Positions 1 through 13,500 of a stretch of 64,000 bases of DNA are shown one piece after another. The notes beneath the pieces are model-generated. The model did no database searches and was not told the DNA's origin. It saw only the letters and a program-made list of their open reading frames with translations. The position numbers and the translations under genes are program-made. This stretch comes from Halichondria panicea (lineage: Eukaryota > Porifera > Demospongiae > Suberitida > Halichondriidae). Location: contig NC_087392.1 in assembly GCF_963675165.1 (NCBI RefSeq), positions 4,795,442-4,859,441 of the forward strand, given 5' to 3'. How positions within the stretch are numbered: position 1 is the stretch's first letter; the number at the start of each line of letters is the position of its first letter.

Positions 1-390
1 TTTTCATGAGGTCCAGGTAAAAGCCACGAAACACTACAATGCTACTATGTAGATACACACTTATTTTTATTGCATGTATATAATTATCATTGACAGGAAA
101 TGTACATTGTACTATTAACAATTAAAATTCAGTTCTTCTATCCTTGAAGATCATGACTGTGTGGAATTAAATCATTATCAACAATTGCGATCAACAATAA
201 TATTATTTTCTTTACCTCTTCTATAAACACTCTTGAACGAAAGCAAAACATGACAAGAGGCATTAAGCACAGCGCAGTTTGCAACACTTGTTAGTACATC
301 TACATGTACATGTACATCTCTATGTGTTCTCACATACTAATCATGAGCATTCATAATCAATAGGAGGTGTTCATCAACAATTTGACACAG
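1..390. other. Upstream 390 bases, intron presumed
   Basis: AT-rich. No frame that continues into the first recognised exon, which opens after a CAG at 388-390. A small ACATGTACATGTACAT tract lies near 300. I read this as the end of an intron of the same gene. Confidence 0.5.
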
Positions 391-1577
391 TGGCCCTACC
401 TAAAGATATAAATACAAGAACCTCAAGGAAATGGCTTACTGAGAAAGTAAAGTCGTTTTTTGGCTTTCAGGGACCTCCTACTAGTGTTGAAATGAGGCAG
501 CTGTGCTTAAAGTTTTATCTTCAGCTATATCGATACCAAGACATATTCACGGTTCAATTTGAAGACACTTTAATAAGTGGCATTTACAAGATTGAGCACT
601 TGTTTAATTCTATGCATGTGATTGCATTTTCAAATGATGGTCAATCAACAGATTTTGAGTATAATGTCTCTGTTAGTGCATCTGAGAAAAATGGAATTGT
701 GCTGAAAAAGGTAGTGATTACAGATCTATATGTGTGTTTTTGATGGCACATCGATCAGTGTGCCCAATATTTTTTGCTACACTTACATGTATATTAATAT
801 TCTGCAGTGGTTTGCGGAGTGGTTAGTGTCTCTGACTGAAAGAGTTCAACATCTTCAAGGAGCAGTCTGTATTGTTTGGTGCCTCTTTCGACTTGGTATC
901 ACCCTTAAAAATGTGGATGTACAGGCCGTCATGCCTATTCTTCTGAGGCTCCTCTCGCCTCCTGCTCAGACTAGACTGCAACAATGGGATGATTACAAGA
1001 TCCTTTGCTCTTCCATCCCACAAAAGGCCCATAAGTCAGTGATTTTATGTTAAATAATTAACAGAATATATAATGTCAATTCTATAAAGGGCTGAAGTAG
1101 CTGAAGCTGTAAGGAATATCTGTTTGGCCAGTGCAACAAACAAAGGTGCAGGTGGTACTCTTAGCATGGACTGGATCCATGGAATTCCACTCTACTCATT
1201 TCTCACTGAGACATTTGAGCCAAATGAGGATGGTCGTTCCCGACAGGAAGGGACGCTCGCAAAAAGATGGTTTTTGCTACGGGACAAGTTTAGTTTAACT
1301 TTTATCAGGAAAAAGTTTGAGACTAAGAAATCTAGGCAAGTGTCATTTGTGAAACTTGTTGTTGGTTAACAGTTATGTTTTACATGTTTGCATATACAGG
1401 CACATAAACTTCAAATATCTTATGCAATTTGACTTGCTCACTCTCCAAGCATGTGTGTATGTATGTCCTGATCATGACCTTTCTGAGCTCTTTGCTGTGA
1501 TACCACCCAACGTCTGCACTTCCTGGCTGTCGTTTCTCCTGACTACGCTTCAATATAAAGTGAACAACATGGATGAG
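391..1577 (+). CDS. rnf213-like: RNF213-like exons 1-4: N-terminal region
   Basis: Exons 391-710, 808-1034, 1090-about 1341 and 1400-1577. The first exon opens after a CAG acceptor (388-390), so a preceding exon is expected outside the window; a start at the in-frame codons here is not supported. Exon 1 reads as a beta-rich segment (SGIYKIEHLFNS, DFEYNVSVSAS), a possible counterpart of the carbohydrate-binding/beta-sandwich part of vertebrate RNF213. Exons 2-4 are alpha-helical, with WIHGIPLYSFL close to a conserved WLHAxPLLHFL-type block of the family and a helical run PDHDLSELFAVIPPN. Phases join 0, 2, 2, 0 if exon 3 ends at 1341, whose donor GTCATT is weak and is the least certain boundary. 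Short introns of about 55-100 bases separate them. Confidence 0.8.
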
Positions 1578-4500
1578 GTATAATAGTTTGTATTAGTTAT
1601 TGCCCAGCACGACTGCATGCCGCCCTCGGGCATTATGTTGCTCCTTTGCAATATATATGGCATATTGCACGAGGGCGCCTGCAATAACTGGCATAAGTCC
1701 AAAAGCAGATTTCATCCACTGCATTTACACACAGTGCAACATGCTGTGCAATATATGGTTGCTATGGTAGTGACGCAATATGCCATGTACAAAGCACTGG
1801 ATTGCTTTGATCTGCCCACTCACCGGGCAAGAAGTGTATATGTATATGTGCCGTACCTTTGTGAAAATATGCCCACCCTTTTCTACAAGAATTGATTTTT
1901 AGGAGACTGGGCATTTAATTACGAACGGCGAGTTATATGCAGCCTCAAATAGAGGTTTAAACTTTTGGCCCTATGACAATTATTCATTTCAATACATAGT
2001 AGGAACATTAATTTTCATTGACAATTAGCAACAATGTTATAAACTAATGCATGAGTATATGATTAAAGCAGATAATAATGAAGATGTAGCAGCAGGAACT
2101 TCCTGGAAGGATGGTAGGTCATATCCTATACGGAGCTATCATAGGTACTTTGTTTCAGGCAAGGTAACCTGCAAAATTGGCCTGGCTGATGACTTTGTTC
2201 AGATTTGTATATAGGACTAGTTGCAGGGGCGTAGCCAGGATTTTGGAGAAAGGGGTGCTATCATAGATGAAAAAGGGCGCAAAGCGGCCGATTTTTAAGA
2301 CGCACAGCGCTGAAATTTTTTTACCGGAAGCCACACCTCTTATTAATGACGTCATAATTAATTTATCTGCCAAAGTAGGGCGTGGCTGAACCTTTGTTTG
2401 CATAGAGAAGCTGGCCACGATCACAAAAGAGAACTAGTTCATAGATTTAAGCCAGAATAGCTCACAGTTTAGAGACTGACTAGCTAGCTAACAGCCTAAC
2501 TGCAGCAAGATCTGGAAGAGAAGGGGTGCTCAGCTGAATAATCAGATACATTGTGCTCGAGCACCCCTAGCACCCCCCTGGCTACGCCCCTGAGTGCATA
2601 TATACATATTCAAGGGCAAACAGATCCATACAGAGAAAGTTATATGTCTGATCTTGGTCCAGCAAGGAGTTATAGTCTAATGAAAGCACCGCGGGTGCTG
2701 ATGCCTCGGTGGAGGTGCCAAAGCTACATAACATAAAGCTACTAATAGCTAGCTTTTATACACACATTGATTATAATTATCATGATGAACATTTTAATTT
2801 TGCTGCATGCAGAATCCAGAATCACTGAGAAACTCAGAGTGGGTAATGATCGACGATGATTGTTGTTAATAACGATTGATGCCAAAAGTTCAAGTCTAAA
2901 ATTAATGCCGGCTGCAAGTCAGCAGAGCCTTGCAGCTCTCTTCTCACTCTTGCAGCTACCAATAGCTAGCGTTATAGTGCAGAGCTAACTAGAGTAGCAA
3001 CACTCCGTGAACAAGTTTTGCTACGGACTCTTTTGAAAAGGCATTCCAAGTAAGCAAAAACTAGGCATAACTTGAGAACGAAGCTTTATTTTGTAAATCC
3101 ACAAATACCAAGCCAAGAAAACATGACTAGAAGCCTATAGAAACTCTTACTTGCAATTCATTGATCCTTGAGCAGCTGAAACAGTCTACACACACAAACA
3201 CACTACCGTATACCTCGCTTGCGCATGCGCACCGAGGCATAACTAGCTACTACCTAAAACTTGCTTCACTAAAACATGTGGCATTTATAGCTACTATACG
3301 CATGCTCAAACTCTTCATTCTGGGTACATGGGCGTATAATCGAGTCGAAATACCCTTGTGCAAGAACTTTGAAGCAAAAGAGGGGATGGACGTTTATTCA
3401 AGATGGGCTTATTATACTATATACGGTATTAGTTATTACATGGCTATAATGAGGCCACAAGCTGTTTAGGCCCGATATCATTATAATTGTACTACAAAGG
3501 CCAATAAACTACTTGTGGCAGAATTGTGATGTAATAACTAATTAGAAACCAGCAAGAAACCACTTGCTGGATTATAGATACGAAAAAAATTAATAGTTTG
3601 GTAGTTTTGTTCTTCTGTTTTTGTCTCATTCAGTGTCACTATAAAAAGCATTGATATTGGGTGAAGGGTGGACTTATAGGTACCAAAAAGGTCACTTTGC
3701 AACATGCCATATAATTTTATTGGCCCTACATTATACCGTAATTATACTGGCCCTGCTAATCTTCTGATCTCAGAAGTCAAAAGGCAACTGTTTACAAGTG
3801 AATGTTATAATTATTATATAATTTTTTATATGACAGACGTCGAGATGGAAGGAATGGATAAATACGATTGCAAAAAATATTTCGTCTGCTATATTTCAAA
3901 GGTTGTGATATTAAAACGCATGTGTGTGCGTGACTATTTGTTTTCTTCTATAGTACTCAGGAGAATTTGGATTCTGCAAAGCTGCTGTTTAAGAACCTTA
4001 CTATGGTCGTGAGAAGCACACTTCGTCATAGAGTTACAGTCATTACAGCAGCTGCTTCTTTGGTCTTTACTGCTCTACAGCACTTCTGTGGAGATGTGTC
4101 TGCAGACACTTTTTCCGAGATGCATGGCTTTGTGAGAGATTGGATCCATCACCCTAGTGTAATTGGAGGGAAGATGCTCGGGTGTGAAATTCAGAAGGAA
4201 CACACCTTTTCTAAGATTTACCCAGAACTTGAGGTGTGTACAATTTACAATGTAGTCTATGTATGTTGAGTATTACAGTTGTTCGTTGTGTATTTAGGTT
4301 TGGAAGGTTCTACTTTCACTGGATTACAGTGACAAGACTCTTCTAGGAGAATGGCAAAAGATATTATTGAGTATCCTCTCTGAAAGAGTTGCTAACGTGT
4401 GTTTGTTGTATAAGTAAAAACCTCACAAGTATATTTTTTATTTAAGGGGGCACTTTTAAAACTACTTTTGCATTTTTTACGCTGTGACTATTCTTACGGC

Positions 4501-7500
4501 ACTGCATGTAAAGGCTGCTTACCTTGCTATTCTTACGGCATGGTGAACTTTCACCTCTGACCATAATAATAATTTATGCGCATGCGCTATAATAGATGAG
4601 TTAATAATCAATACACATAAAAATTAAATATGACAGGATCTACAAAACCAGTGCTTGCTTTTAGGAGCGTTCTTCAATCCAACACACTTCAAGTGAAACC
4701 ATCCAAGACCACTATCACAGCCAATGCTTTCACTTGTAGATAAATCAATGCAGCATATTGAGCAAGTCCAATTCCCATGAACAAGCAAAGTATCTATGCT
4801 ATTTTGAAGTAAACTCCAGCCGTCAAAAGTGAAGTATTTTTTGATTTGAGCAATGCAAACATCCAAGCACTTTCTGGGTATTTTCTCCGGGCAACATTCC
4901 ACTTCATGTTCTTCAATAAGGTCCCCACCTCTCACTGCTCGTTCAGTGACTTCTTCATCGACAAACCAGTTGAGCATAACTACAGAAGGAGAAGGGAAGA
5001 CTGTATAAATAACACAGGGCTGAATCTGGAATAAAGGAAGTATACACATCTTTTGTCTTCTCCCATTCTGATTTTTTAGTACAACGGTTTGGAAGAAGCT
5101 TTTCCCTTCTTTTTAGGAAGGCCAATCACTGTTAGTCTAGCACCTTTTGGTTGACCTCGTTTCTTGATTGCAGGCGGTATTTTTATCGCAAAAGTGTTAT
5201 CTTGAATGGTAGACAATGGCTGTCGAGAATCAGGTGCTTTCTGTAACAGATCTATAATTATACATGGTGAGTGTGGGTGATGCAACACACATTACAACAA
5301 CGAAAAACGTACCAACTGTGTCTTTATCTGTCAGGATGGGAGGTGAGATTTTATTATGATCAGAAACAGAATCGTCACTGTCGCTTGATAGATCCTCACC
5401 AGTGTCTATAGTAAGAAAAAAGGAACGAGAAATGCCCATACATTAGGTTATGACATAATCATTAATTTTTCAGATTTCTAGAGCGCCCCCCCTCTGTATA
5501 AAACCCTGTAAGATGCCTACTACTAATGCCGAACTACATACAAAAATTTGGCAAATATTGCCAAAACACTTGTAAAACAGTGAGTATATAATTATACACA
5601 ATAATAAAATGCGTAACAGTCTCATACTGAAATTATACCTGCTGCTTCTCCAATGACAACCTTTTTGCCTTTTTCCCAGAGATGCGCTATTGATTGCAGG
5701 ACTTCTGTTCCTTCATTGAAGTCGTGCATACCAAAAGTAGAGAGCTGCTGGCATAAGCGTTGGCCTATATTGAAAGATTTCCTGTATTTTTGCTGCTCAG
5801 AGAGCACTGCTCTTGCTGGTTCTAATGTAGAGATTTGAATCATATCATGACTTTCCACATCACAATCACTCATCAGTTGGTGCATATGCCCGATGATGGC
5901 TCGTAAAATGTTTTTGCGTCCACCTTTCAGCACAGAGAGATTCCTCATACTCAAATAGAGACTGGGATGTGCGCACTGAAAAGATATGCTTGCTTGCATG
6001 GCAGTTTCATAGCAGAAACAAAGCCGCAGGGACAAGAGTCAATAGTAGTTGTTATAGATCGGCCTTGAGATCGCAATACACACGATTTTTCATCAATTTG
6101 TTGAATAATCTATACTTTACTGGCGTTTTCTAGTTGGTCTTTTACAAATTCAAAGGAGTTATGGTGTCAAAAACGACATATACCGTCCAAATGATGTATC
6201 AGACTCATGTAATGATACACGTCTTTTCATTACTATTTCAAGTGCTCTATGATCACGCTCAATTCTCAGAGTGTTCAAACACTTCATCAAATCTTGGAAA
6301 AACTGAGTAACTCCTGAATACCGAGAAATTACAGACTTTAATTTCTGATTGATGCTTTCAACTCTATTGTTGGTGCGATTCATAAAGTTGCAAGTTGCAT
6401 TTTTCAAACCGTCCACCCATTCATGGCAAATGCTATGCCAATTATTTTCAAAGTACTCCACAAGTCGTTGTGGTCCATTCTTTAACTCATCAAAGAGCTA
6501 CTATACTCTTCTTCGTCTCTTGCATACACCATTTTCAACAATATTTCCAAGCACATACTCCTTTCTCCCTGTGATATGCCAAGCTTTTCGCAGGATACCT
6601 CTCTTTTCATAGTACGCAGAGTATGAAATAAGCAAATCAAAAGCTTGGACTGTGGAAATTGTTCGCCTAAAACAGTTCTCTCAGTCATATCTTTGTCGGA
6701 CAAAATACATTTCGTTGAAATCCAATCTGAATTATACTTCTTGAATTCTTCAACAAGTTTTGTAATAGTTTCTTTATCTTCAAATTGTATCAGCCACAGA
6801 CATACAATCTCACTCTCACCATTCCCATCGACTACCATTAAAACATACAAAGGCATATGCAGATCGTTTAGTTTGTACGTAGCATCAATCAAGAGGAATT
6901 CAGGATAAGAAGCAAATATAATTTTATTCTTCATTTCAGGTGTCTGAAAGTATATAGCCTTTAACATACTCTCTTCGTCAACAAATGCAGTAACAGTTGA
7001 ATCTACAACCTAAAAAAGAAAAACGTGATTACATACGACACTATAAAGGTGCAAGTTATGAAGCTCACCTTTAATGCTCTTCATTTCTTCTATACTAGCT
7101 CACGAAAATCATTCCGAAACTTTAGTACATTTCTCGCTGCAATATTATGAAGATCTTTGAGTGTCACTGTTTTACCAGTTGTATTCATCAAGTGATTCCG
7201 AAAAAGCTTTTTGTTAGCTCTGAGTTCGAGGAGTTTTACTGCTTCATCCTTTGTTTCAGAATCCAGGCGCCGTTGCTTTGGCATATGATGAGACGTATAC
7301 TGTGCATGAACACTTAAGCAGACATGTTTCTGATTCAGCCCCACTTGCTTACCTCAGACAAATCATGATTATGCTCTCCACGAATTTCCTTGATGTATTA
7401 CTTTTCTCCATCCAGTGTTGTCTTAATCTTAATCACAAATGGGCAATCCTTTAAAAATGTCCTGTGATTTGGTATACGTTAACAAGTACTATCGTAATTA

Positions 7501-10500
7501 TTATCGCGAATAATTATACGCCTATTGCACACCATGCATGCAATGATGCACATCCAGTACACGAGGTCATGGACGTCATAATTATAGTCACTGTCAAAGC
7601 ATTGATAGCTGATAATGCAGACAGTATTAATAAGCTAGAACTATAGTCTACTGGTACAGTACACTAGACAAAATTAATTAGCACAGTCAGAATTTTTACT
7701 TTTGGCACAGCCTCTTCTGTGTAAATTGGGACTTATATTCTCTGCCTCCATGTACACATGCATAATCAATTTCTGAATACTTCAGTTTGTCGAGAAAAGT
7801 TCTTTTTGGAGCCCTTCTTCTAGCTGCTTCAAAAATACTCCTAGAGCTTCTTGTGTAAAGAGTAACAAAATTAACCTCTTCCCACTTCTTAATAATTTCG
7901 GCCAGTTCCTCGAAAGAGCAGAACTCCTGGCCATTCTGTAGATGGAGCAAGTCTAGCGCCATATTGATTATACCTGGGTAACTTGCTACAGGAAGTTGCT
8001 AGCCTCTATCCCAGGCCGGCCTTGAATCGAGGCTAGGAAGTTGCCAGAGCCAGAGGTGAAAGTTCACTATGCCGTAAATATAGCAAGGTAAGCAGCCTTT
8101 ACAGTGCCGTAAGAATAGTCACAGCGCATTTTTAACGTCATTATGACATTAGAGGGGGGGTTGGGTTAGTATTGACCACAAGTTCAGACACGCTGAAGAA
8201 GCGCATGGCTTAAGGTTACGATGCAGTGTTCGCCCACACAGTAATTATCAGTAGTATTGTCTTTACTTTATACACTAGTCTTCATTTTATATGCTAGATA
8301 TTGCATACTCTTTGCCAGTAAAGCAATTATCTATTTAAAGGAGGAAAGGGGCAGGGCGGCTCGAAACAATTTCTTCAAAACAATGAACAGTCATCGAGTT
8401 AGCTCGTGTAGAAGTAAAAAAAATATGGAAAAATAGCCGACTAGCTAGTAAACTATGGCATTTTTCTTCAGTTTGTAGATAGATAGGAGCAAGAACTCTT
8501 CGAGCCGCCCTCAGGAATATCATAAACTGCTGGTAGGTCACTGTTAATTTAGAGTCTTTCTTTGTCTATTATTTGACGACTAAAATCGGCAGTGACCACA
8601 CGATCTTTGTGGTAAATTTTTGCCATCTAGTTAGCGTACTGATAGCTAGCAAGCGCTGTAATATAGTTACTTATGAGTAGTGCAACAGTGTAGACACATA
8701 AAACAATAGAAACAATATCATTCTTTCTCACAAAACAAAAAAAAACTCATGAATAATTCATGAGCAAACACTGCATCGCAACCTACTTTTGCAATAAAAG
8801 CAAGCAAGAGCTGATCAAAGAAGCACTGTGACTATTTCAGAACTAGATGAGTGTGGCCCGTTCCCAGGCCATGTCCATATAGTGATGTTTATTTTTTTAA
8901 TGCGCATGGCTTAGAATGAGCCCCACGTACGCACCAGGAGCACATGACAGAAGGAGCGTCTTACCTCGGGAATTGCTTCTTGTGGAAGTTTGCAAAGCAT
9001 GACCTTGTATGCAAAACCGCTAAGTGGGTGATAATCATCTGCGGGAGAGTGCTGATTGAGCTGACGGTGCAATTTTACCAAGCATAGGTCAATAAAAATG
9101 AAAAGCTACAGCTAGCTAGTATAGGCCTGGTAGTAAGCTCTCTTCTATGAACCCCAGTAAGACTTGTGAAACCGACAATCAATTTGGTCAGGCCTAACCC
9201 TACTTGCACCTGTGAATCACCCGCTTAATATTAATTATAATGTACATTTTCACCTGTGAGCAAATTGAGTCCCCCTACCTATAGATCTATAGTATTAAAC
9301 GTTGCAGAGGAGGTTGCATGGTGTTACGAATATATGAAGGAATGTGCGTACACGAAGAAATTATTAACATGCGCCTAAAATAAGTGCATGCCTTGAATTT
9401 TGTGTGAAGTATTAAGCATTTTATATATCTTTGTGCATGCGTGCATGTATACGATACAGCTTACAATCCTTTTTTACAGGTTCCTAAATGGGAGATTTTT
9501 TCACTTCTTCGGTTTGTTGAGCAGAATGGAGATGCAACTGTCACTGATATTGTAATGGAATCTTGTAAAGTTGCTGCTAATTTAATTTTGTCCCAAAAAG
9601 TGAGTAATACACTCTAGATACAGAAGCCACAGAGATCATATACCTTAATTACTATTAGACGGGTAGTAATTTTAGTGTTTTCAGATTTTTCTCTGTTTTA
9701 AGGTACTAATTTTGGCGGATTTGTAGCAAATTCATTAGCACAATAATTGTCAAAGATGTACGAGTATGAGTTTTAAGGTTGAGTGGAAAGTTTGGAGTCA
9801 GATACAGATGAAAAGGGCTAGCTTGCTTAGCATACTCTTAAAATACTTATTTTTTCATAAATAATCACAAATTCACTAAAATTAGTACCCGTTTTTATAA
9901 TAAGGTTCAGCACTGAAGTGCTAAACCTTTGTGAGTGTCACAACCAGGGTGTTATAATTATCGTAAAATCAGATTTGAACGCTGTGGGGCAAGGCTTTTC
10001 GGCTATGGTATGGTCAGTCATGCAATCAGCGGACTAAGATCACAGTATAGAGCCAGCAATTATGCCTAGAGTAGAATAGTAGTAACAAGGTTTCATACAG
10101 GGGAAAGGGGGATATCCCTCCCCTATATAGCTCCAATTCCCCCCCCTTTCAATTATGACTGAGTGTCCATAGCTGGGTATTGAAATAACAGTTGACCTTT
10201 TTTTAGCAACATTTTCTGGTTACTTTTCTCATTTCCCCCCTCTACTTCAAAATCCTGTATGACACCCTGGTATATATATTGACATGCAGTAGGACCGGAC
10301 TCACTGTAGAATCAGCAAAAAAGCCTGCATTGTAGTAAGAAAGTAACTATAAAGCCATGTTTAGCTAGCTATAGTAAAGCCAATGTGCAAGGTAAGCTAC
10401 AAAATTAGCTTTTGCTTTTTTATTTGGGCTTTATCAAAATCTGCCACTATTGTTGTTGTGTGGAGGCTATCCATGCTGTAACACTACCCAGATAAAAGAC

Positions 10501-13500
10501 TCCAAATATACAAGGCAAACAAACAAAACAATAATCCGCCGCTGCCCACATGCCTCAGGTTAACTACAAAATTATGCCTCGGTGCGCATGTATGCACAAG
10601 CGAGGCATACGGTAGTGTGTTTGTGCGTCTGTGTGTCTGTGTATAGACCTGCCACAGCTGCTTAAGGGTCAATGAAGTGCAAGTAGGAGTTTCTATAGGC
10701 TTCTAGCCATGTTTTCTTGGGTTTTTAATTTGTGGATTTGTAAAATAATGCTTCGTTTTCGAGTTATGCCTATAGTTGTGCTTACTTGGAATGCCTTTTC
10801 AGAAGAGTATAATACGTAGCAAAATTGTCCATGGAGTGTTGCTACTCTATTTTGTAGTTAGCTCTGCACTAGAACGCTAGCAGCAAAAGTCAGAAGAGAG
10901 CTGCATGAAGGTCTACTTGATGCAACCAGACTTGACTTTTGGCATCAATTGTCTTTAACAATGATCATCGATCATTACCCGAGTTTGCATGCAGCAAAAT
11001 TAAGGCACAAATTGGTTAAGTAATTATAGAACCACCCTATTACAAGCACCAACTGTGGAAAGCACTGCGGATGCTGATGCCTCGATGAAGGTGCCAAAGC
11101 TACATAAAGCTACGGTACTATGCACATCATGATGAACATTAATTTTTTGCATTAATTTTGAAACTCAAAGAGTGGGTAATGATCGACCATGATTGTTAAA
11201 AACGATCGATCCCAAAAATACGGTGGCCGAGAAGGGTCCTCCGCCTACTGCCACAATGAACCGCACGTGCAGAGTTTCCGTTGACCGCGTGCGCTTAAAT
11301 ATAAACGCTCGCGGTAGGAGACACACAGCGCGCGTGGTTAAACAAAGAGATCAGTCTGCACAAGGTCAAAGGTTAATAAATCATATCTGGATTCTAATTA
11401 ACGCAAGGTATTCCTTGGCTATCAAATGCAGACTGCAGGACATGATTGATTGACTTTTGACCTTGTGCAGACTGATCTTAAAATTTTTGGCGGCTCTTTG
11501 TTTAACCGCGCGCGCGGTTCATTGTGGTGGTAGGCGGAGGCGGGTGACCATCCACCATACAAAAGCTCAAGTCTAAAGTAATGCATGGCAGAGCCTTGCA
11601 GCTCACTCTTGCAGCTACCAATAGCTAGCGTTCTAGTGCAGAGCTAACTACTAAGTAGAGTAGCACACTCGGTGAACAAGTTTTGCTACCCACTTTTTTG
11701 AAAGGCTGCAATGGCATTCCAAGTGAGAAAAAGTAGGTATAACTCGAGAACGAAGCATTATTTTGCAAATCCACAAATTAAAATTCCCAAAAACATGACT
11801 AAAAGCCTATAATATACTTGCACTTGATCGATCCTTGAGCAGCTGTAGCAGTCTACATAATTATGCAGGTAGCTCATTTTCTGGTAAAAACTTTGTCGAA
11901 GTGGGTGTGACTTAGAGCTGCACACGTCACAGATTATGCCTGCAATCAAATTACCCACTCTGAGTTCGCATGCAGCAAAATGCAAAAATGTTCATATGTG
12001 TATAAAAGCTATTTTAGTTATGTAGTTTTGGCATCTCCACCAAGGCATCAGCACCTGCTGTGCTTTCATTATGAAACATAAACTTTCCAGCCATTTCGTT
12101 TCTTCAGGAAATCGGTGACAATCGTCCAGGCATTTGTCTTTTCAGAAACTCGATCAGATCGAGACTTCTGTGAGTAAGATGCAGGTGGAAGCATTATTTT
12201 GGTATAATGAACATTATGAACATTATACTATCGATCATTAACAATTTGCCAACGCTTTTCGTTACAATAATAGTCACCAAAACAGGATGTGTGCAGAGGA
12301 TAGTATTTGTGGCCTAAAAAAGTCGCACTTTTATGTTCAACTTACATTCATACTCGACAGGTTTATTGAATAGCTCCTAGCCTCCTTCATAGGCCTTCAA
12401 CAAGATGGCTAAGCTTCCATGCGTCCATGGGCGTGGTTTAGATACATTTTAATTGGGCTGAACCCACGACTAGCCGCTTTGGGCTTAGACGTGAATATAC
12501 CATCACAAACCACAAAGGTTTCAGACCAACCCAACTAACACATCACATTAATCGGCTACTCTGTGCTCTAATAGGCTTGGTACTTGGACTAGGTAACATT
12601 AATCGGCTACTCTGTGCTCTAATAGGCTTGGTATTTGGACTAGTTAGTTCCCGAAACCACACCCTAGTAGCTTAGGTACATCCTGTTCGCTTGGGGAGAG
12701 GGGTCAGCAGAACTCCCCCCAAAAGGGAGTGGCTCGTTACATGAGCCCTACCCGACCCCAAGCCTAGTACCAACTGTTACTTAAATAGCAAAGTTTAGAT
12801 ATGGACATATTGAAATTATATTGACTAATGAACCAACATAATGATGCAGAATTATACAAGCGTAAGTGTTCCAAACAGTTTTGTTACTGCTGACCGATAG
12901 TTCTAGCGATGGTACACAACTGGTCCCGGGGAGTGTGAACATACAGCAAATAAGCCGAGCTTTCCCATCTGCCCATCGTCTTAATGAGAGCTTCCGCGAT
13001 ACCATAGTACGAGGCCGTTGTAGCTGCCCCGATTCTGAAGGAGGTATGTATAATAAGAGGCGTGGCTTCCGGTCAAAATTTCCGCCCTGCCCTGCTGATA
13101 GGTTTTGCCCTCTCTTCCAAAAAATCCTGGCTACGCTCCTGATTTATGTCCACATCTTCAACAACAGCATCAGTTTGTCAGATCCTCATGTTGCAGTGGC
13201 GGATCCAGGGGGAGATCCAAGGGAGCAAAGGAACCCCCCTTTTGCTCAGAATATTAGAATTGATATTTAGCAATCTACAGTCATATTTTACCTATTCTAC
13301 AGATGTACTAAGGTCAATACCTGCATGCAGTCAACTCTAGAAGGAACAGAAGCTCGCTAAAACCAGCTAGTGGCAGCTTCTTCTTTCTCAACTGGATTGT
13401 CGCAAATAGCAATAGCAGCAAAATTGAGGGAAGCTCCCTGAACAGAGATGGGGATTTCCCTGTCATTTAGACCAGAAAACCGCTCTCTAGCTCTCTAGCT

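Larger units (their letters stand above)
1578..3960. other. Intron 4, filled with dispersed repeats
   Basis: No coding exon is seen between the donor at 1578 and the acceptor at 3960. It holds a family G element (about 1593-1830), a family B element (2224-2592) and a family A element (2680-3245), listed separately. The remaining about 700 bases (3246-3960) are AT-rich with no recognised structure. Confidence 0.7.
4479..8135 (-). mobile_element. MULE-type DNA transposon with long terminal inverted repeats
   Basis: About 3.66 kb bounded by inverted repeats: the left end (about 4479-4560) and right end (about 8050-8135) share the segments GCTGTGACTATTCTTACGGCACTG, AAAGGCTGCTTACCTTGCTAT and GTGAACTTTCACCTCTG in opposite orientation. 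All coding remnants between them lie on the minus strand, opposite to the host gene. The layout (zinc cluster, DDE transposase, SWIM, then PHD) is that of Mutator-like elements related to animal ZSWIM-type proteins. I did not find a convincing 9-base target duplication. It occupies intron 6 of the RNF213-like gene. Confidence 0.8.

Noticed and set aside
4624-5049. PHD finger as an independent host gene
   Set aside because: It lies between MULE terminal inverted repeats, follows the transposase in the same orientation and carries the family tail motif upstream.
6482-6967. Transposase as a domesticated host gene
   Set aside because: Frameshifts and an internal stop in flanking parts, together with preserved TIRs, indicate a decayed transposon rather than a domesticated gene.
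11193-11453. Arg-rich frame over the nested MITE
   Set aside because: It spans the junction of a repeat and an inverted-repeat element; no gene evidence.
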